This document shows, one piece after another, positions 7,373 to 16,120 of a DNA stretch of 64,000 bases. A program made the translations under genes and the position numbers. The notes under the pieces are model-generated. The model saw only the letters and a program-made list of their open reading frames with translations, made no database searches and was not told the origin of the DNA. Numbering within the stretch: position 1 is the stretch's first letter; each line of letters begins with the position of its first letter. The stretch comes from Robinsoniella peoriensis (lineage in GTDB: Bacteria; Bacillota; Clostridia; Lachnospirales; Lachnospiraceae): the NCBI RefSeq assembly GCF_042680125.1, contig NZ_JBHTNY010000038.1. One strand, 5' to 3'.

Positions 7373-8787
7373 AAAATATTAGAAATCATAGAGTGATGTC
7401 CGTGGCTGCGTTTTCATTCCTCTTTGCTTACCTTCTCTCTTTCGTGTTTGAGGGACAGGTACTTTACAGTACGATAGATGCCTTTGGTGCACAGACAAGT
7501 ACATTCATACTTGCAGCCATTGTTGCTCATTTTGTTGGACTATTTTCCTGCGGTTTTTTTATCAAAACGCCGAACAAAGCAAAATTAACCATGGTAATCG
7601 GAATGGTAATCTGCCTAATTGCGACAGTGCCGTTTTTCTTCGCACCCTCTGCCCTTTGGCTTGTGGGTCTAGTGGTGGCAGGCTATGCCGGTGGTTGTGC
7701 TGTGGCAGCGTGGGGATTTTTCCTCAAAAAGTTCACCCCCAAGGACGAACGGATAAAATCTTGTGCTGATGTACTGATTCTCTCCAACATCATTATGATT
7801 GCAATTAACGTGATTGCCGTCAACCTATCACACGTTATTGGATTGCTTCTTTCTATGCTATGCCTGATCTTCGGCGGGGTATTTACCACAATGCTCCCTG
7901 TTGGTGATGTTACAATCACAACAGCAGCACCGACAGCAGATCAAAAATCTCCCGGTGATATTAAAAAGCCCATGCTGGTGCTGTTTCTGTTCGTTGCTGT
8001 TATTACTGTAACTTCGGGACTGATGTATCAGGTTATCAATCCGGCGTTTGAACATTTGACAGGTCTTGTGAGCTGGTATTGGGCTGCGCCGTACATTGTT
8101 GCTCTTGCTTTTATGCGAAACCTCTCGCCCAAGAATAAAGCACAGCGTTCGCAGTTCCTCTATATAGGTATGGGTATGATTGTCGCTGCCTTTATCACCT
8201 TTATGCTTCTTTCAAGAGGCGCAGTGGACTATCTGATTGTTGACACGCTGATGTTGGGCGCCTGCGGTATTTTCGATTTATTCTGGTGGAGCATCATAGG
8301 AGAAACACTGGATTATTCCGAGAACCCCTCCAAAATGTTTGGCATCGGTCTTTCTGCCAACGTGTTAGGCGTACTCTGCGGCGATGTGCTGGGAGTCATG
8401 ATAACCTCCATACAACTTCCCGAAGCGGAGGTAGCCGTGATTGCACTAACGGTAGTATGCATTACACTCGTTATTCTGCCGCCGTTGAACAGGCAGCTCA
8501 CCATGCTGCTGAAAAGCCACGTCTACCTCTCTGCCTATGCAAACATGACTGAGAACCAGCAGTCGGCGGTCGTTTGTCAGCTAAAACTGATTGACCCTTT
8601 GACAGAACGAGAAAACGAAGTGCTTACACTGATCCTTGATGGAAAAACGAACAAGGAAATTGCTGCCACCATGTGTGTTGGTGAGAGTACAGTCAAGTAT
8701 CATGTAGGAAATATTCTCTCCAAGTACGGTGTGAGCAGCCGGGCAGAACTCATCAGCACCTTGCTCAAGGCTCAAATTAAGGAATAG
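7369..8787 (+). CDS. Membrane-embedded LuxR-type regulator (MFS-like domain plus HTH)
   Basis: The product (472 residues from GTG 7369) has about twelve hydrophobic segments resembling an MFS-like fold in residues 10-390. A C-terminal LuxR HTH follows (LTERENEVLTLILDG, then KEIAATMCVGESTVKYHVG). The longer in-frame start upstream would overlap the preceding gene completely, so the GTG inside GTGA is preferred. Such one-component regulators presumably sense a ligand with the membrane domain and bind DNA directly. Its position, divided by a terminator from the zinc-ribbon operon, suggests it controls that operon. The ligand is unknown. Confidence 0.8.
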   Translation: MKNIRNHRVMSVAAFSFLFAYLLSFVFEGQVLYSTIDAFGAQTSTFILAAIVAHFVGLFSCGFFIKTPNKAKLTMVIGMVICLIATVPFFFAPSALWLVGLVVAGYAGGCAVAAWGFFLKKFTPKDERIKSCADVLILSNIIMIAINVIAVNLSHVIGLLLSMLCLIFGGVFTTMLPVGDVTITTAAPTADQKSPGDIKKPMLVLFLFVAVITVTSGLMYQVINPAFEHLTGLVSWYWAAPYIVALAFMRNLSPKNKAQRSQFLYIGMGMIVAAFITFMLLSRGAVDYLIVDTLMLGACGIFDLFWWSIIGETLDYSENPSKMFGIGLSANVLGVLCGDVLGVMITSIQLPEAEVAVIALTVVCITLVILPPLNRQLTMLLKSHVYLSAYANMTENQQSAVVCQLKLIDPLTERENEVLTLILDGKTNKEIAATMCVGESTVKYHVGNILSKYGVSSRAELISTLLKAQIKE

Positions 8788-8819
8788 TCCAAAAGCCTGT
8801 AAATAAGCGGTTTTCAAGG

Positions 8820-8849
8820 CCACCTATACTAAAGTATAGGTGGTTTTTT
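8820..8849 (+). terminator. Rho-independent terminator after the LuxR-type gene
   Basis: CCACCTATACT (8820-8830) pairs perfectly with AGTATAGGTGG (8833-8843), followed by six T. This separates the regulator gene from the downstream ten-gene operon. Confidence 0.9.
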
Positions 8850-8930
8850 GCGTTAAATTATACTTTTGGCGGGGGATTTTTTAACCCAGTATCTCTATGA
8901 TTATGATATCACAAGGAGGTGAATCCAAGG

Positions 8931-9461
8931 GTGAAAGCGATAAAAGACAGGCGAAACATCTATGTAGTGATTTCTGTGACTGCCATACTTTTGACCGTGC
9001 TGTTCATCGTGATACAAAAGCCTGCAATGGTCATTGCCTGCGGTAGCGTGAGCGCTGTGGTATTGCTTCTGCTGTATCGGCAAAGTCGGTTGCTTAATGC
9101 AGCGATGGTTATCTACGACAGCCGGATTCTGACGGTACCCTCGTCCGTTATTACTTCCGAAACTCGACCGAACCAAACACAGGCAGAGGAAACCATCGTG
9201 TCCACCTTTGGCTTGCTGCTTGGAAACAAGGTTTATCAGTGGGGTTGCGAGGGCGTGTACGGTGTCCGGCTGCGAGAGGTACAAATCAACAAAGAACATA
9301 TCTGCCTGTCCTTCGGGGACGATGGCGAAATGCTGCGTGTTGAGTTGCTGCACGGTCTGACCGACAGGCAAAGCGTCATGGAAATCACACAGAAGATATG
9401 GCATGAAACAAGAGTACGGGCGAAAGTTGATAGTTGGGACAGCGGACAAAATGCCCAATGA
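8931..9461 (+). CDS. Small membrane protein, unknown, first gene of zinc-ribbon operon
   Basis: I choose the GTG at 8931, eleven bases after AAGGAGG (8913-8919), giving 176 residues. A GTG twelve bases earlier overlaps the ribosome binding site. Two adjacent hydrophobic segments (residues about 13-50) anchor the protein. The rest is a soluble beta-rich domain of about 120 residues with a weak resemblance to bacterial PH-like membrane-associated domains (LLLGNKVYQWGCEGVYGVRL). No catalytic motif is visible. It is followed by the first zinc-ribbon gene after 83 bases. Confidence 0.65.
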   Translation: MKAIKDRRNIYVVISVTAILLTVLFIVIQKPAMVIACGSVSAVVLLLLYRQSRLLNAAMVIYDSRILTVPSSVITSETRPNQTQAEETIVSTFGLLLGNKVYQWGCEGVYGVRLREVQINKEHICLSFGDDGEMLRVELLHGLTDRQSVMEITQKIWHETRVRAKVDSWDSGQNAQ

Positions 9462-9544
9462 CCAAAATATTCAGCATGGCAAGTGACGCTGTTCGCCAAC
9501 CGTATTCAGGAAAAACCACCATTAAAAAAGAAGGAGTGAGTATT

Positions 9545-10465
9545 ATGGGGAAATTCTGCACAAGTTGCGGCGCGGCGCTGAATGAAGACGCAAAATTCTG
9601 CACCACATGCGGGAAAAAAGCAGAGCAAGGCAATGAAACGAAAAAAGCAATTACAAACACTGTAAAAACTGAGCAAAACAGAAGCGGTAAAACAGAGGCG
9701 CAGCCGACAGTAAAAGCCGCCGCTTCAGTGAAAAAGCCGGTCGGTGTGCGGCAATTTGTCGGCGAGTATATCCGTCAGTCGCTGGCGGTGCTGAAGAATC
9801 CAAAACAAATGTTGCCGACAGTCGTACTGGGAATTGTCTGGCTGGTGCTTGCGCTGCTGGGTTCTTTCGGAATCAATCCGCTGCCGGTGCGCATTCTCAG
9901 CTTTCTTACCTTCGCACAGGGTGGAATGTTTGGTGGCGTATTCGGTGCTGTCGGCGGGATTTTAGGCAAGGTGGTTGTGGCAGCATTTCTAAACGCTGCC
10001 ATTATGCCGCTGTTCCAGAAAAAAGCACCATTTTCGTGTCTGGGCGGCGCTATCAAGGGTCTTTTCGGCGGGCTTGCCGTAAAGGGCGCGACCGCTGTCG
10101 CACCGCTGTTGGGCGGCGTTGGCGCTTCCCTGCTGCTGTATGCCTTTATGAACAGCACTCAATCGCTGCAAAACAGCATGGTAGGCATAATCGCCTTTGT
10201 AATGCTGCTGCAAAGCATCGGCAATCGGGGCGGCTTTTTGTGGGGGCTTATTTTCTCCGCAGCAAGCAGCCTTTCCAAGAAAAGAACGCCCTCCTACATA
10301 GGGGTCTCGCGCTGCATCAGCGGCATGGCGCTGGGCTTTGCGCTGGGCGTAGCGCTTTCGGTAACCGGACTGAAGTTGTGCGGCGTGCTCGGTGCGCTGC
10401 TGCTGGTTACTGCTTTGATATTCGGCATTGTATCGAAGAATAAGAAGGAGGTGGCTGCGGCATGA
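9545..10465 (+). CDS. Zinc-ribbon multi-pass membrane protein
   Basis: ATG 9545 follows GAAGGAG at good spacing, so the upstream in-frame extension is rejected. The 306-residue protein starts with a CxxC...CxxC zinc ribbon (FCTSCGAALNEDAKFCTTCG). A Lys/Thr/Gln-rich linker follows, then a long hydrophobic part (residues about 95-300) with five or six Gly/Ala-rich membrane segments. The architecture is common in Firmicutes, where the ribbon stays cytoplasmic. No enzymatic motif is seen. The stop overlaps the next start by four bases (ATGA). Confidence 0.7.
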   Translation: MGKFCTSCGAALNEDAKFCTTCGKKAEQGNETKKAITNTVKTEQNRSGKTEAQPTVKAAASVKKPVGVRQFVGEYIRQSLAVLKNPKQMLPTVVLGIVWLVLALLGSFGINPLPVRILSFLTFAQGGMFGGVFGAVGGILGKVVVAAFLNAAIMPLFQKKAPFSCLGGAIKGLFGGLAVKGATAVAPLLGGVGASLLLYAFMNSTQSLQNSMVGIIAFVMLLQSIGNRGGFLWGLIFSAASSLSKKRTPSYIGVSRCISGMALGFALGVALSVTGLKLCGVLGALLLVTALIFGIVSKNKKEVAAA

Positions 10466-12318
10466 AAAGGAAAACAATGAAATTCATGGCTGCTTTCATT
10501 TCGGTTATTTGCTGTGTGACGGCTTTTTCCATGACAGTTATGGCGGAAGAAATAATCGAAGAACCTATCGCATTGCCAGAAACTATGATATTAACAAAAC
10601 AATTAATCGGTAATTTCAACGAATTGGGGCCTCAAAAAATCACTGTTAAATCTTACGAAGATGGGCGGTTCTATTTTGAATATCCTGAAAACACCGTATC
10701 GGATAATGGCTATAACCATTCAATAACAGCATTCCACGTTGAGGGAACAGCTAATTACAGAATGGATAAAGAAATGGAGCACAAATTCGGTGCGACAGAT
10801 AGTAGATGGATTGTAGGGAAATTTTCAGTACCGGATGAGATTGTCTATACCGTGCTGACACCTTCGGTCTCGGAAAACTATTCCAACATCAGTAACTTTA
10901 GAGTGATTCCTTATGAGGGCTCTCTTGAGACAACGAGCTATGACGATAAGGAATTGGAGCATCATATTCTGTTCAAAGTAAAAGTTCATTGTATCAGAAC
11001 CGATACTATTTACGATGTTGAGGGTGGGAGCAAAACAAATGAACATCCATACGACGACGAATGGACTTTTGCGATGGAGACAGTTGGATTTTCAGACCCA
11101 TATCCAATAGAGGGTATCGACTCTACACAAAGCTCAGAGGCTAAGAGAGAGTGGGAATTTTACGAACCGGAAGGCGGAGGCTGGGGCTGGCGATATAATT
11201 TTGGTGGCAATAGTGCAAAAGACGCCGACCACGCCGGCCCGCTGACCACCATTATCATCAGCATTCTTGCGCTTCTGCTGTCTATTCTGTTTGGAAATAC
11301 GGGCGGCTTCATCCCGACTGTGCCTGTGGGGACAGGCGGAGCACCCGCTCCCGCACCTGCGGGCGACGGCCTGAGCCGTTGGCTGCGCTTTGACGGCGAC
11401 GGAGACATCGAGGCCACCGACCCGGTAACCGGGCAAAGGCGCACCTTTGTACAAAATGGCGACGGCACCTATACCGACCCAGTCACCGGCGCGACCTATA
11501 CTCCCGAGGAGCTTTCCGAACAGCTCGAGCATCGTGCAGATAATTCCGACACCATCCGGCAGGACGAAGCGCAGCTCGAGCAAAATGTCCGCGAAGATAG
11601 AGAACGCAATCAGGAGCGCAGTGACGAAAGCCGACAGCTTGAGGAAGACTTGCAGCGTGAGCGGCAGGAGCGAAGCCGCAAGGAGAAGATAGAGCGCATC
11701 GCCACCGACCTTGGCATGAGTGGCGCCAGTGAAGATCAGGTCAGAGCTGAGCTGGAGCGCCGCATGGAAAGAGACGAGGAGTATCGTCAGAAGATGAACG
11801 ACTACGCCGAGCGGCGTGATATGGCTGTCGATGTTTTGGAAGCGACGGTAGAAATGGCCGATTACACCATGTCTGCGGGCGAGACGCTGGTTCCGGGCGG
11901 AAAGACTGTGTCCGCCACCTATAAGGGCGTTAAGAATATCACTTCCACCATGATGGAAAAGGGTGCAAGCTGGGGCTCCTTTACAGAGGGTGCAATCAAG
12001 GGCGGCACCGAAGCTGCAACCACCATGATGAAAGGCGGTATCGGAAAGGCGGGCGTATCCTTTGGCGGCACGGTTGCGGGCGAGGTAGCGGAGGCTGTCA
12101 ATGACGGCGGTGATTTAACTGAGGCGCTGGCCGAGGGCGCAGTAAAAGGAACGCTCAATGCTGCCAGCGGTGCAGTCGGAGATGCCTACGGTGATATGGT
12201 CGGCGGCACCGATGCGTTAAACAAGGCGGCCGAGACAGCCGGAAAGCTTGGAGAGGTCGGCTTTGAAAAAAACGTCACAGGGACCGTTGGGGATAACCTG
12301 AACAGAGAGAACAAATGA
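10462..12318 (+). CDS. Secreted/anchored protein with coiled coil and glycine-rich domain, unknown
   Basis: The 618-residue protein has four parts. A signal peptide covers residues 1-28 (cleavage after VMA), followed by an extracellular-type beta-rich domain to about residue 250. A membrane helix lies near residues 258-278. A strongly charged Glu/Arg coiled coil spans about 348-456. A Gly/Ala-rich amphipathic segment spans about 473-596 (GGIGKAGVSFGGTVAGEVAE). The last segment resembles the small-residue helices of pore-forming or polymorphic-toxin pre-domains, but no toxin domain follows. Topology places the coiled coil and glycine-rich part in the cytoplasm if the signal peptide is cleaved. 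The family is not recognised. Confidence 0.65.
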   Translation: MKRKTMKFMAAFISVICCVTAFSMTVMAEEIIEEPIALPETMILTKQLIGNFNELGPQKITVKSYEDGRFYFEYPENTVSDNGYNHSITAFHVEGTANYRMDKEMEHKFGATDSRWIVGKFSVPDEIVYTVLTPSVSENYSNISNFRVIPYEGSLETTSYDDKELEHHILFKVKVHCIRTDTIYDVEGGSKTNEHPYDDEWTFAMETVGFSDPYPIEGIDSTQSSEAKREWEFYEPEGGGWGWRYNFGGNSAKDADHAGPLTTIIISILALLLSILFGNTGGFIPTVPVGTGGAPAPAPAGDGLSRWLRFDGDGDIEATDPVTGQRRTFVQNGDGTYTDPVTGATYTPEELSEQLEHRADNSDTIRQDEAQLEQNVREDRERNQERSDESRQLEEDLQRERQERSRKEKIERIATDLGMSGASEDQVRAELERRMERDEEYRQKMNDYAERRDMAVDVLEATVEMADYTMSAGETLVPGGKTVSATYKGVKNITSTMMEKGASWGSFTEGAIKGGTEAATTMMKGGIGKAGVSFGGTVAGEVAEAVNDGGDLTEALAEGAVKGTLNAASGAVGDAYGDMVGGTDALNKAAETAGKLGEVGFEKNVTGTVGDNLNRENK

Positions 12319-12329
12319 TGGAGGTAGTC

Positions 12330-12740
12330 ATGAAAAAAACATTAATTTTATTTTTATCATTGGTACTTATGCTCACCTTCGCCGCCTGCGGCGGGGCCGG
12401 CAAATCGCCGACCGAAAGCACATCGTCTGCGGAATCCGGCAAGGCCGCCGAGGATACGGAGTTGTCGCGGCTGAAGGAGTTGTATGACGGCGAATGGATC
12501 AACGAAGATCCCTATAACGGCCCGTTTACCATGGAGGTACTCAGCACAACAAGCATCAAGATGACATATGAAGCCTCGGGCGAACTCATCTGCGATTTGT
12601 TCTATTCTCCGGGGGAGCTTACCGGCATCAGCGTCAGCATGAGCGGGAACAGCCTTGGCAAATACAGCATTGATACGCAGAGCGGAATATTGACATTCAG
12701 ACCCAATGACACTGATGTTTTTACCTACACAAAGGAATGA
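12330..12740 (+). CDS. Small lipoprotein, unknown
   Basis: ATG 12330 follows TGGAGG. The 136-residue product begins with a lipoprotein signal ending in FAAC (lipid-attachment Cys20), then a Ser/Glu-rich linker. A small domain of about 90 residues follows, containing GEWINEDPYNG and GKYSIDTQSGILTFRP, the style of lipocalin-like 'size of the effect' lipoproteins. It should be held on the outer face of the membrane. It lies eleven bases after the preceding gene and is in the same operon. Confidence 0.65.
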   Translation: MKKTLILFLSLVLMLTFAACGGAGKSPTESTSSAESGKAAEDTELSRLKELYDGEWINEDPYNGPFTMEVLSTTSIKMTYEASGELICDLFYSPGELTGISVSMSGNSLGKYSIDTQSGILTFRPNDTDVFTYTKE

Positions 12741-12781
12741 TAGATAGTCAGAAATAAAATGATAAATACGGAGGTTTTCTT

Positions 12782-13342
12782 ATGAAAAAAGCATTGATTA
12801 TTATGTTGTCACTGACATTAGTATTGTCGCTCACCGCCTGCGGTGGAGGTGGAGGCGGTGAGACTTCTTCAGTAAGTCCCGCCCCTGCTGAATCGGGAAG
12901 TGCCCCTTCCAGTGAAGCGGAAGCGGATGAAATCAAGTATTACGGTATCGGCGATGCGGCAGCGGTCGACGGCATTGAGATTACAATCGACAAGATTGAA
13001 ATTATTGACGATTTGAGCATTCTCCAGAAATATGCGGAGGAGTCCGTCTATGTCAAAGTTTATGCCACTGTAAAAAATATCTCTGATGAAATACAGTTTG
13101 CAAAGGATCCGCTGCTCTGCATCGTTCGAGACGGAGAGTACGACGCCGAGCTATCGGACGAGTCGCGCAACAGAGATGTATGGAATTTTGAAACCGAAGG
13201 AATGTATTTTGAGGAGGCGATCGACCCCGGTGAAACGAATAGCGGCTGGATGGTGTTCCAATTAAAACCGGACGAAAAAGAAATCATCATGAAATATAAC
13301 GTCATGTACGATACCGTTAAATTTAAGCTTCCAATAGCCTAA
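12782..13342 (+). CDS. DUF4352-like lipoprotein
   Basis: The 186-residue product has a perfect lipobox (LTAC, Cys20), a low-complexity Gly/Ser/Pro/Ala linker, and an immunoglobulin-like domain. The domain carries the DUF4352 pattern: VDGIEITIDKIE near the start, YVKVYATVKNISDE in the middle, and PGETNSGWMVFQL near the end. Such domains bind proteins or ligands outside the cell. A ribosome binding site (GGAGG) is seen 11 bases before the ATG. It is the second lipoprotein in a row in this operon. Confidence 0.75.
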   Translation: MKKALIIMLSLTLVLSLTACGGGGGGETSSVSPAPAESGSAPSSEAEADEIKYYGIGDAAAVDGIEITIDKIEIIDDLSILQKYAEESVYVKVYATVKNISDEIQFAKDPLLCIVRDGEYDAELSDESRNRDVWNFETEGMYFEEAIDPGETNSGWMVFQLKPDEKEIIMKYNVMYDTVKFKLPIA

Positions 13343-13364
13343 GCGCGCAAAAGGAGATATCGTT

Positions 13365-15359
13365 ATGAAACGAAAAATACTATCCTTCCTACTGGTAATC
13401 ACCATGCTGCTGTCTTTGACGGCGGGGCTGTCAGGCTGCGGCTCTGGTAATCAGGCTAAGACTCCCGGCACACAGAAATCCGAAACCTTTACGGTGGAGG
13501 AAAACCAGACAGCCGTCACCTCGGCGGACGGCGCAGTAATGGACTTCGGCTGCCTGTTGGAGGCAGGTGAAGAGCTAATCATACAAAAGGTAACGCCCAC
13601 TCCCGGCGACAGCGATGTTGACATCTATGCCTACGATTTCAAGCTTTCCTCTGGTCAACTCGAGGGAGTTGTCGAGCTTACGATACCCTATGACGACTGG
13701 GGGCTTAGTGCCGACGAGGAAATTCTGTCGGTCTGCGGCAAGTATCTAAACGAAGAAACAAAGCAATGGGAGGATGTCCTTTATACCGTGGACACAGAAA
13801 CCAACAAGGTGCATATCCTCACCGACCATCTCTCCACCTACAGCGTGTTTACGATTAAAGACGAAGGAAAGCGCAGCGAATATATTTCCGATCTCAAGGC
13901 CTACGCCGCTTATATCTCTACAGCGAAGGCGGAGCGGCTACTGAAAAAATACGCCGAGCAGGGCGCATCGTGGCAGGAGGATATTGCGGCGGAATTTCTC
14001 AATGCAAACAACTCGCTGCCCATGTTCGCCGCAACAAATGTCCCCACGCTCCTATCCCTTGGCGGTGCCTATAACGAGCTGATCACCGATTCCTTTGGCG
14101 ATGCGTTGACGGCTTTAGGCGTAACAACCTCCTGCGCACAGTTCGCATTCGATGCATACCAGAACGGCATGACCAGCAAGGAAACTGCCGTCGGCGGAAT
14201 GAAAACCATGCTCAATCTCTGTTTGAATTTGGCAGGCTCCGGAGATTATCTGCTCAAGTCCTTTCAGGTGGCGTATGTGAGTGTGGGCGTAATCGACGTT
14301 GCGCTGACCGATGTGATGACCTTTGCCATCGCCACAAAGTACGAAAGCACCAAGGATATGTACGAAGCCTATTACAAAAGGGCAGAAAATAAGCGCAAAG
14401 CTACAGATTGGTATACGATCTTTGAAAAAATATACACAGATAACAAATCCAATCCCCAGGCAGCTATTGATAAAATGAAATCCGAGATCGACAGCTATGT
14501 AAACGAGTACTGGAATGTCGCCGCAAGCGACTGGGAGTCGTGGGTAGATGCTTATGATAAAAATGCCAAGATGTCCAAATACCCGTGGCCGTCCAAGGCA
14601 GATCAAGAAAAAATATCAAGTAACTATAAGGCGGAGCTTTATGATTACCTTGAAGTTGTGTTCCGCTCGCTGAGCCGTAAGATGTACTTTGATGTGCTTA
14701 CGCAGCGGGAAGAGAACTATAAGTCCCTCATGGATCGTCTGAACACCGTCTATACCATTACAATTGCTGAGGAGGCGGTCAAGGACAAGGAGCCGAAATG
14801 GGCAAACTGCTATGTCAAGCTGGCGCCCCTGTCCGACAAAACCACCGCAGAGGCGTGGACAATCCAATTAGACGATAAGGCAAGCGGACAGATAAAATTC
14901 ACATTGCTTGCGCACGAAACAGCAGGCTTCCCCATGAAACTGGAGTTCTTTGAAACCAAAGACGATTGGGAGAAGGGCAATGTGGCTGCCAGCACGAAAT
15001 TAAAGCCCTTCAAGAATACCGAAAAAAACTTCACCATAAAAGCAGTCGCAGAAAAGGTGGACTATTCTGGAACCTATACAGGTGTCTTGTACGTTGCGGA
15101 AACAGGAAAAGAAATTGATGTGACCACCGTGGTCACCTTTGAAAAGGATTTTGGTGACGGCTCTTACTATAAAATTGTCTGCTCAAATGATGAAACCGGC
15201 AGCACCTATATCAACAACAGCTACTTTGTCAGGTGGTCCACAGGCGAGGCAAATATTGCGGGAGCAAAATTTGTATTCTCCGCAGACGGAATGTCGTTCA
15301 GCGCTTCCATGCGCGACCACAACGATAAAGAGTGGGGTTCCATGACCTGCCAGCGGTAA
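13365..15359 (+). CDS. Large lipoprotein, unknown
   Basis: The 664-residue product carries a lipoprotein signal (LSGC, Cys25). An N-terminal beta domain follows (residues about 40-160), with ZU5/death-domain-like text such as GVVELTIPYDDWGLSADEE and LTDHLSTYSVFTIKDE, as found in anchoring modules of bacterial surface proteins. The centre (about 170-460) is helical. The C-terminal beta-rich part (about 480-664) includes SGTYTGVLYVAETGKE. No catalytic motif was recognised. It is 22 bases after the DUF4352 gene with GGAG before the start. Confidence 0.65.
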   Translation: MKRKILSFLLVITMLLSLTAGLSGCGSGNQAKTPGTQKSETFTVEENQTAVTSADGAVMDFGCLLEAGEELIIQKVTPTPGDSDVDIYAYDFKLSSGQLEGVVELTIPYDDWGLSADEEILSVCGKYLNEETKQWEDVLYTVDTETNKVHILTDHLSTYSVFTIKDEGKRSEYISDLKAYAAYISTAKAERLLKKYAEQGASWQEDIAAEFLNANNSLPMFAATNVPTLLSLGGAYNELITDSFGDALTALGVTTSCAQFAFDAYQNGMTSKETAVGGMKTMLNLCLNLAGSGDYLLKSFQVAYVSVGVIDVALTDVMTFAIATKYESTKDMYEAYYKRAENKRKATDWYTIFEKIYTDNKSNPQAAIDKMKSEIDSYVNEYWNVAASDWESWVDAYDKNAKMSKYPWPSKADQEKISSNYKAELYDYLEVVFRSLSRKMYFDVLTQREENYKSLMDRLNTVYTITIAEEAVKDKEPKWANCYVKLAPLSDKTTAEAWTIQLDDKASGQIKFTLLAHETAGFPMKLEFFETKDDWEKGNVAASTKLKPFKNTEKNFTIKAVAEKVDYSGTYTGVLYVAETGKEIDVTTVVTFEKDFGDGSYYKIVCSNDETGSTYINNSYFVRWSTGEANIAGAKFVFSADGMSFSASMRDHNDKEWGSMTCQR

Positions 15360-15403
15360 AAATGGGACACAGTAATTGGAGCAGACAGACTGGAGGTGTA
15401 TCC

Positions 15404-16108
15404 ATGAGAAGCAACATATCATCTACGGGCAGAGGTAAGAAAATCTTACCCGCAATACTTATTGCGGCCAATGTGATTATGCTGGTCGTCGGCATTTTCA
15501 CTATACCGCCCAATCTGCGGGCAGAAGCAGAAAAGGAATCTTCTGTGCCGAGGGCGGAGCAAACTTCGCCCGTCACACCATCGCCGGAGGATGAAGCGCC
15601 GCCCGCGTCCGCAGAAAGCGGAGGTGTTCCATCGTCGGAGGAAACAGGTGTGAGCTTATCCACGGAGGAACGCCCCGATTTGGAGGACTTTCTCTGGTAC
15701 ACGGAGGACGTGGCTTACGACGGAGTTCCCTCCGACGCAAATATCATTGATAGCATCGGCTCGCTGACCGGGGGCTGGAAAGCGCTCATTATCTATGACA
15801 CCGATAACGAATATGACGCGGGCGCTATGGAGTTTCTCAATATCGCCCTTGCGGGTACGCCGGAAAGCCTGAGCCTTACCCTCGACTGGTACAGCATTTT
15901 TTGGTCAAACGAGGGAGAGAGCTTCGATGAAACGGATATGGAGGACGGCGTATTTTTCGGCAAGTGGGAAAACGGGGGTCTGTGGGCGTCCGGTGCGGGA
16001 ACAATACGCCTGAAGCAGTTTTATGAGCAAAATGGAAAGCAATACGCCGTCGGCACAATGGATACGCCAGACGGGATACCGGCGCTTGTAGCGCTGGTAC
16101 GGCCATAA
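15404..16108 (+). CDS. Single-pass membrane protein, unknown
   Basis: ATG 15404 lies seven bases after GGAGG and gives 234 residues; the longer in-frame start would overlap the previous gene. One N-terminal membrane helix (residues about 14-36) is followed by a Pro/Glu/Ser-rich extracellular linker. A soluble domain of about 150 residues follows (DSIGSLTGGWKALIIYDTD). This domain resembles the small beta domains at the C-termini of the neighbouring zinc-ribbon proteins. It ends 12 bases before the next gene. Function unknown. Confidence 0.65.
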   Translation: MRSNISSTGRGKKILPAILIAANVIMLVVGIFTIPPNLRAEAEKESSVPRAEQTSPVTPSPEDEAPPASAESGGVPSSEETGVSLSTEERPDLEDFLWYTEDVAYDGVPSDANIIDSIGSLTGGWKALIIYDTDNEYDAGAMEFLNIALAGTPESLSLTLDWYSIFWSNEGESFDETDMEDGVFFGKWENGGLWASGAGTIRLKQFYEQNGKQYAVGTMDTPDGIPALVALVRP

Positions 16109-16120
16109 GGAGGTGCAGAG

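Noticed and set aside
9434..9544. N-terminal extension of the first zinc-ribbon protein
   Set aside because: ATG 9545 has an ideal ribosome binding site and begins directly with the zinc ribbon, as is usual for the family.
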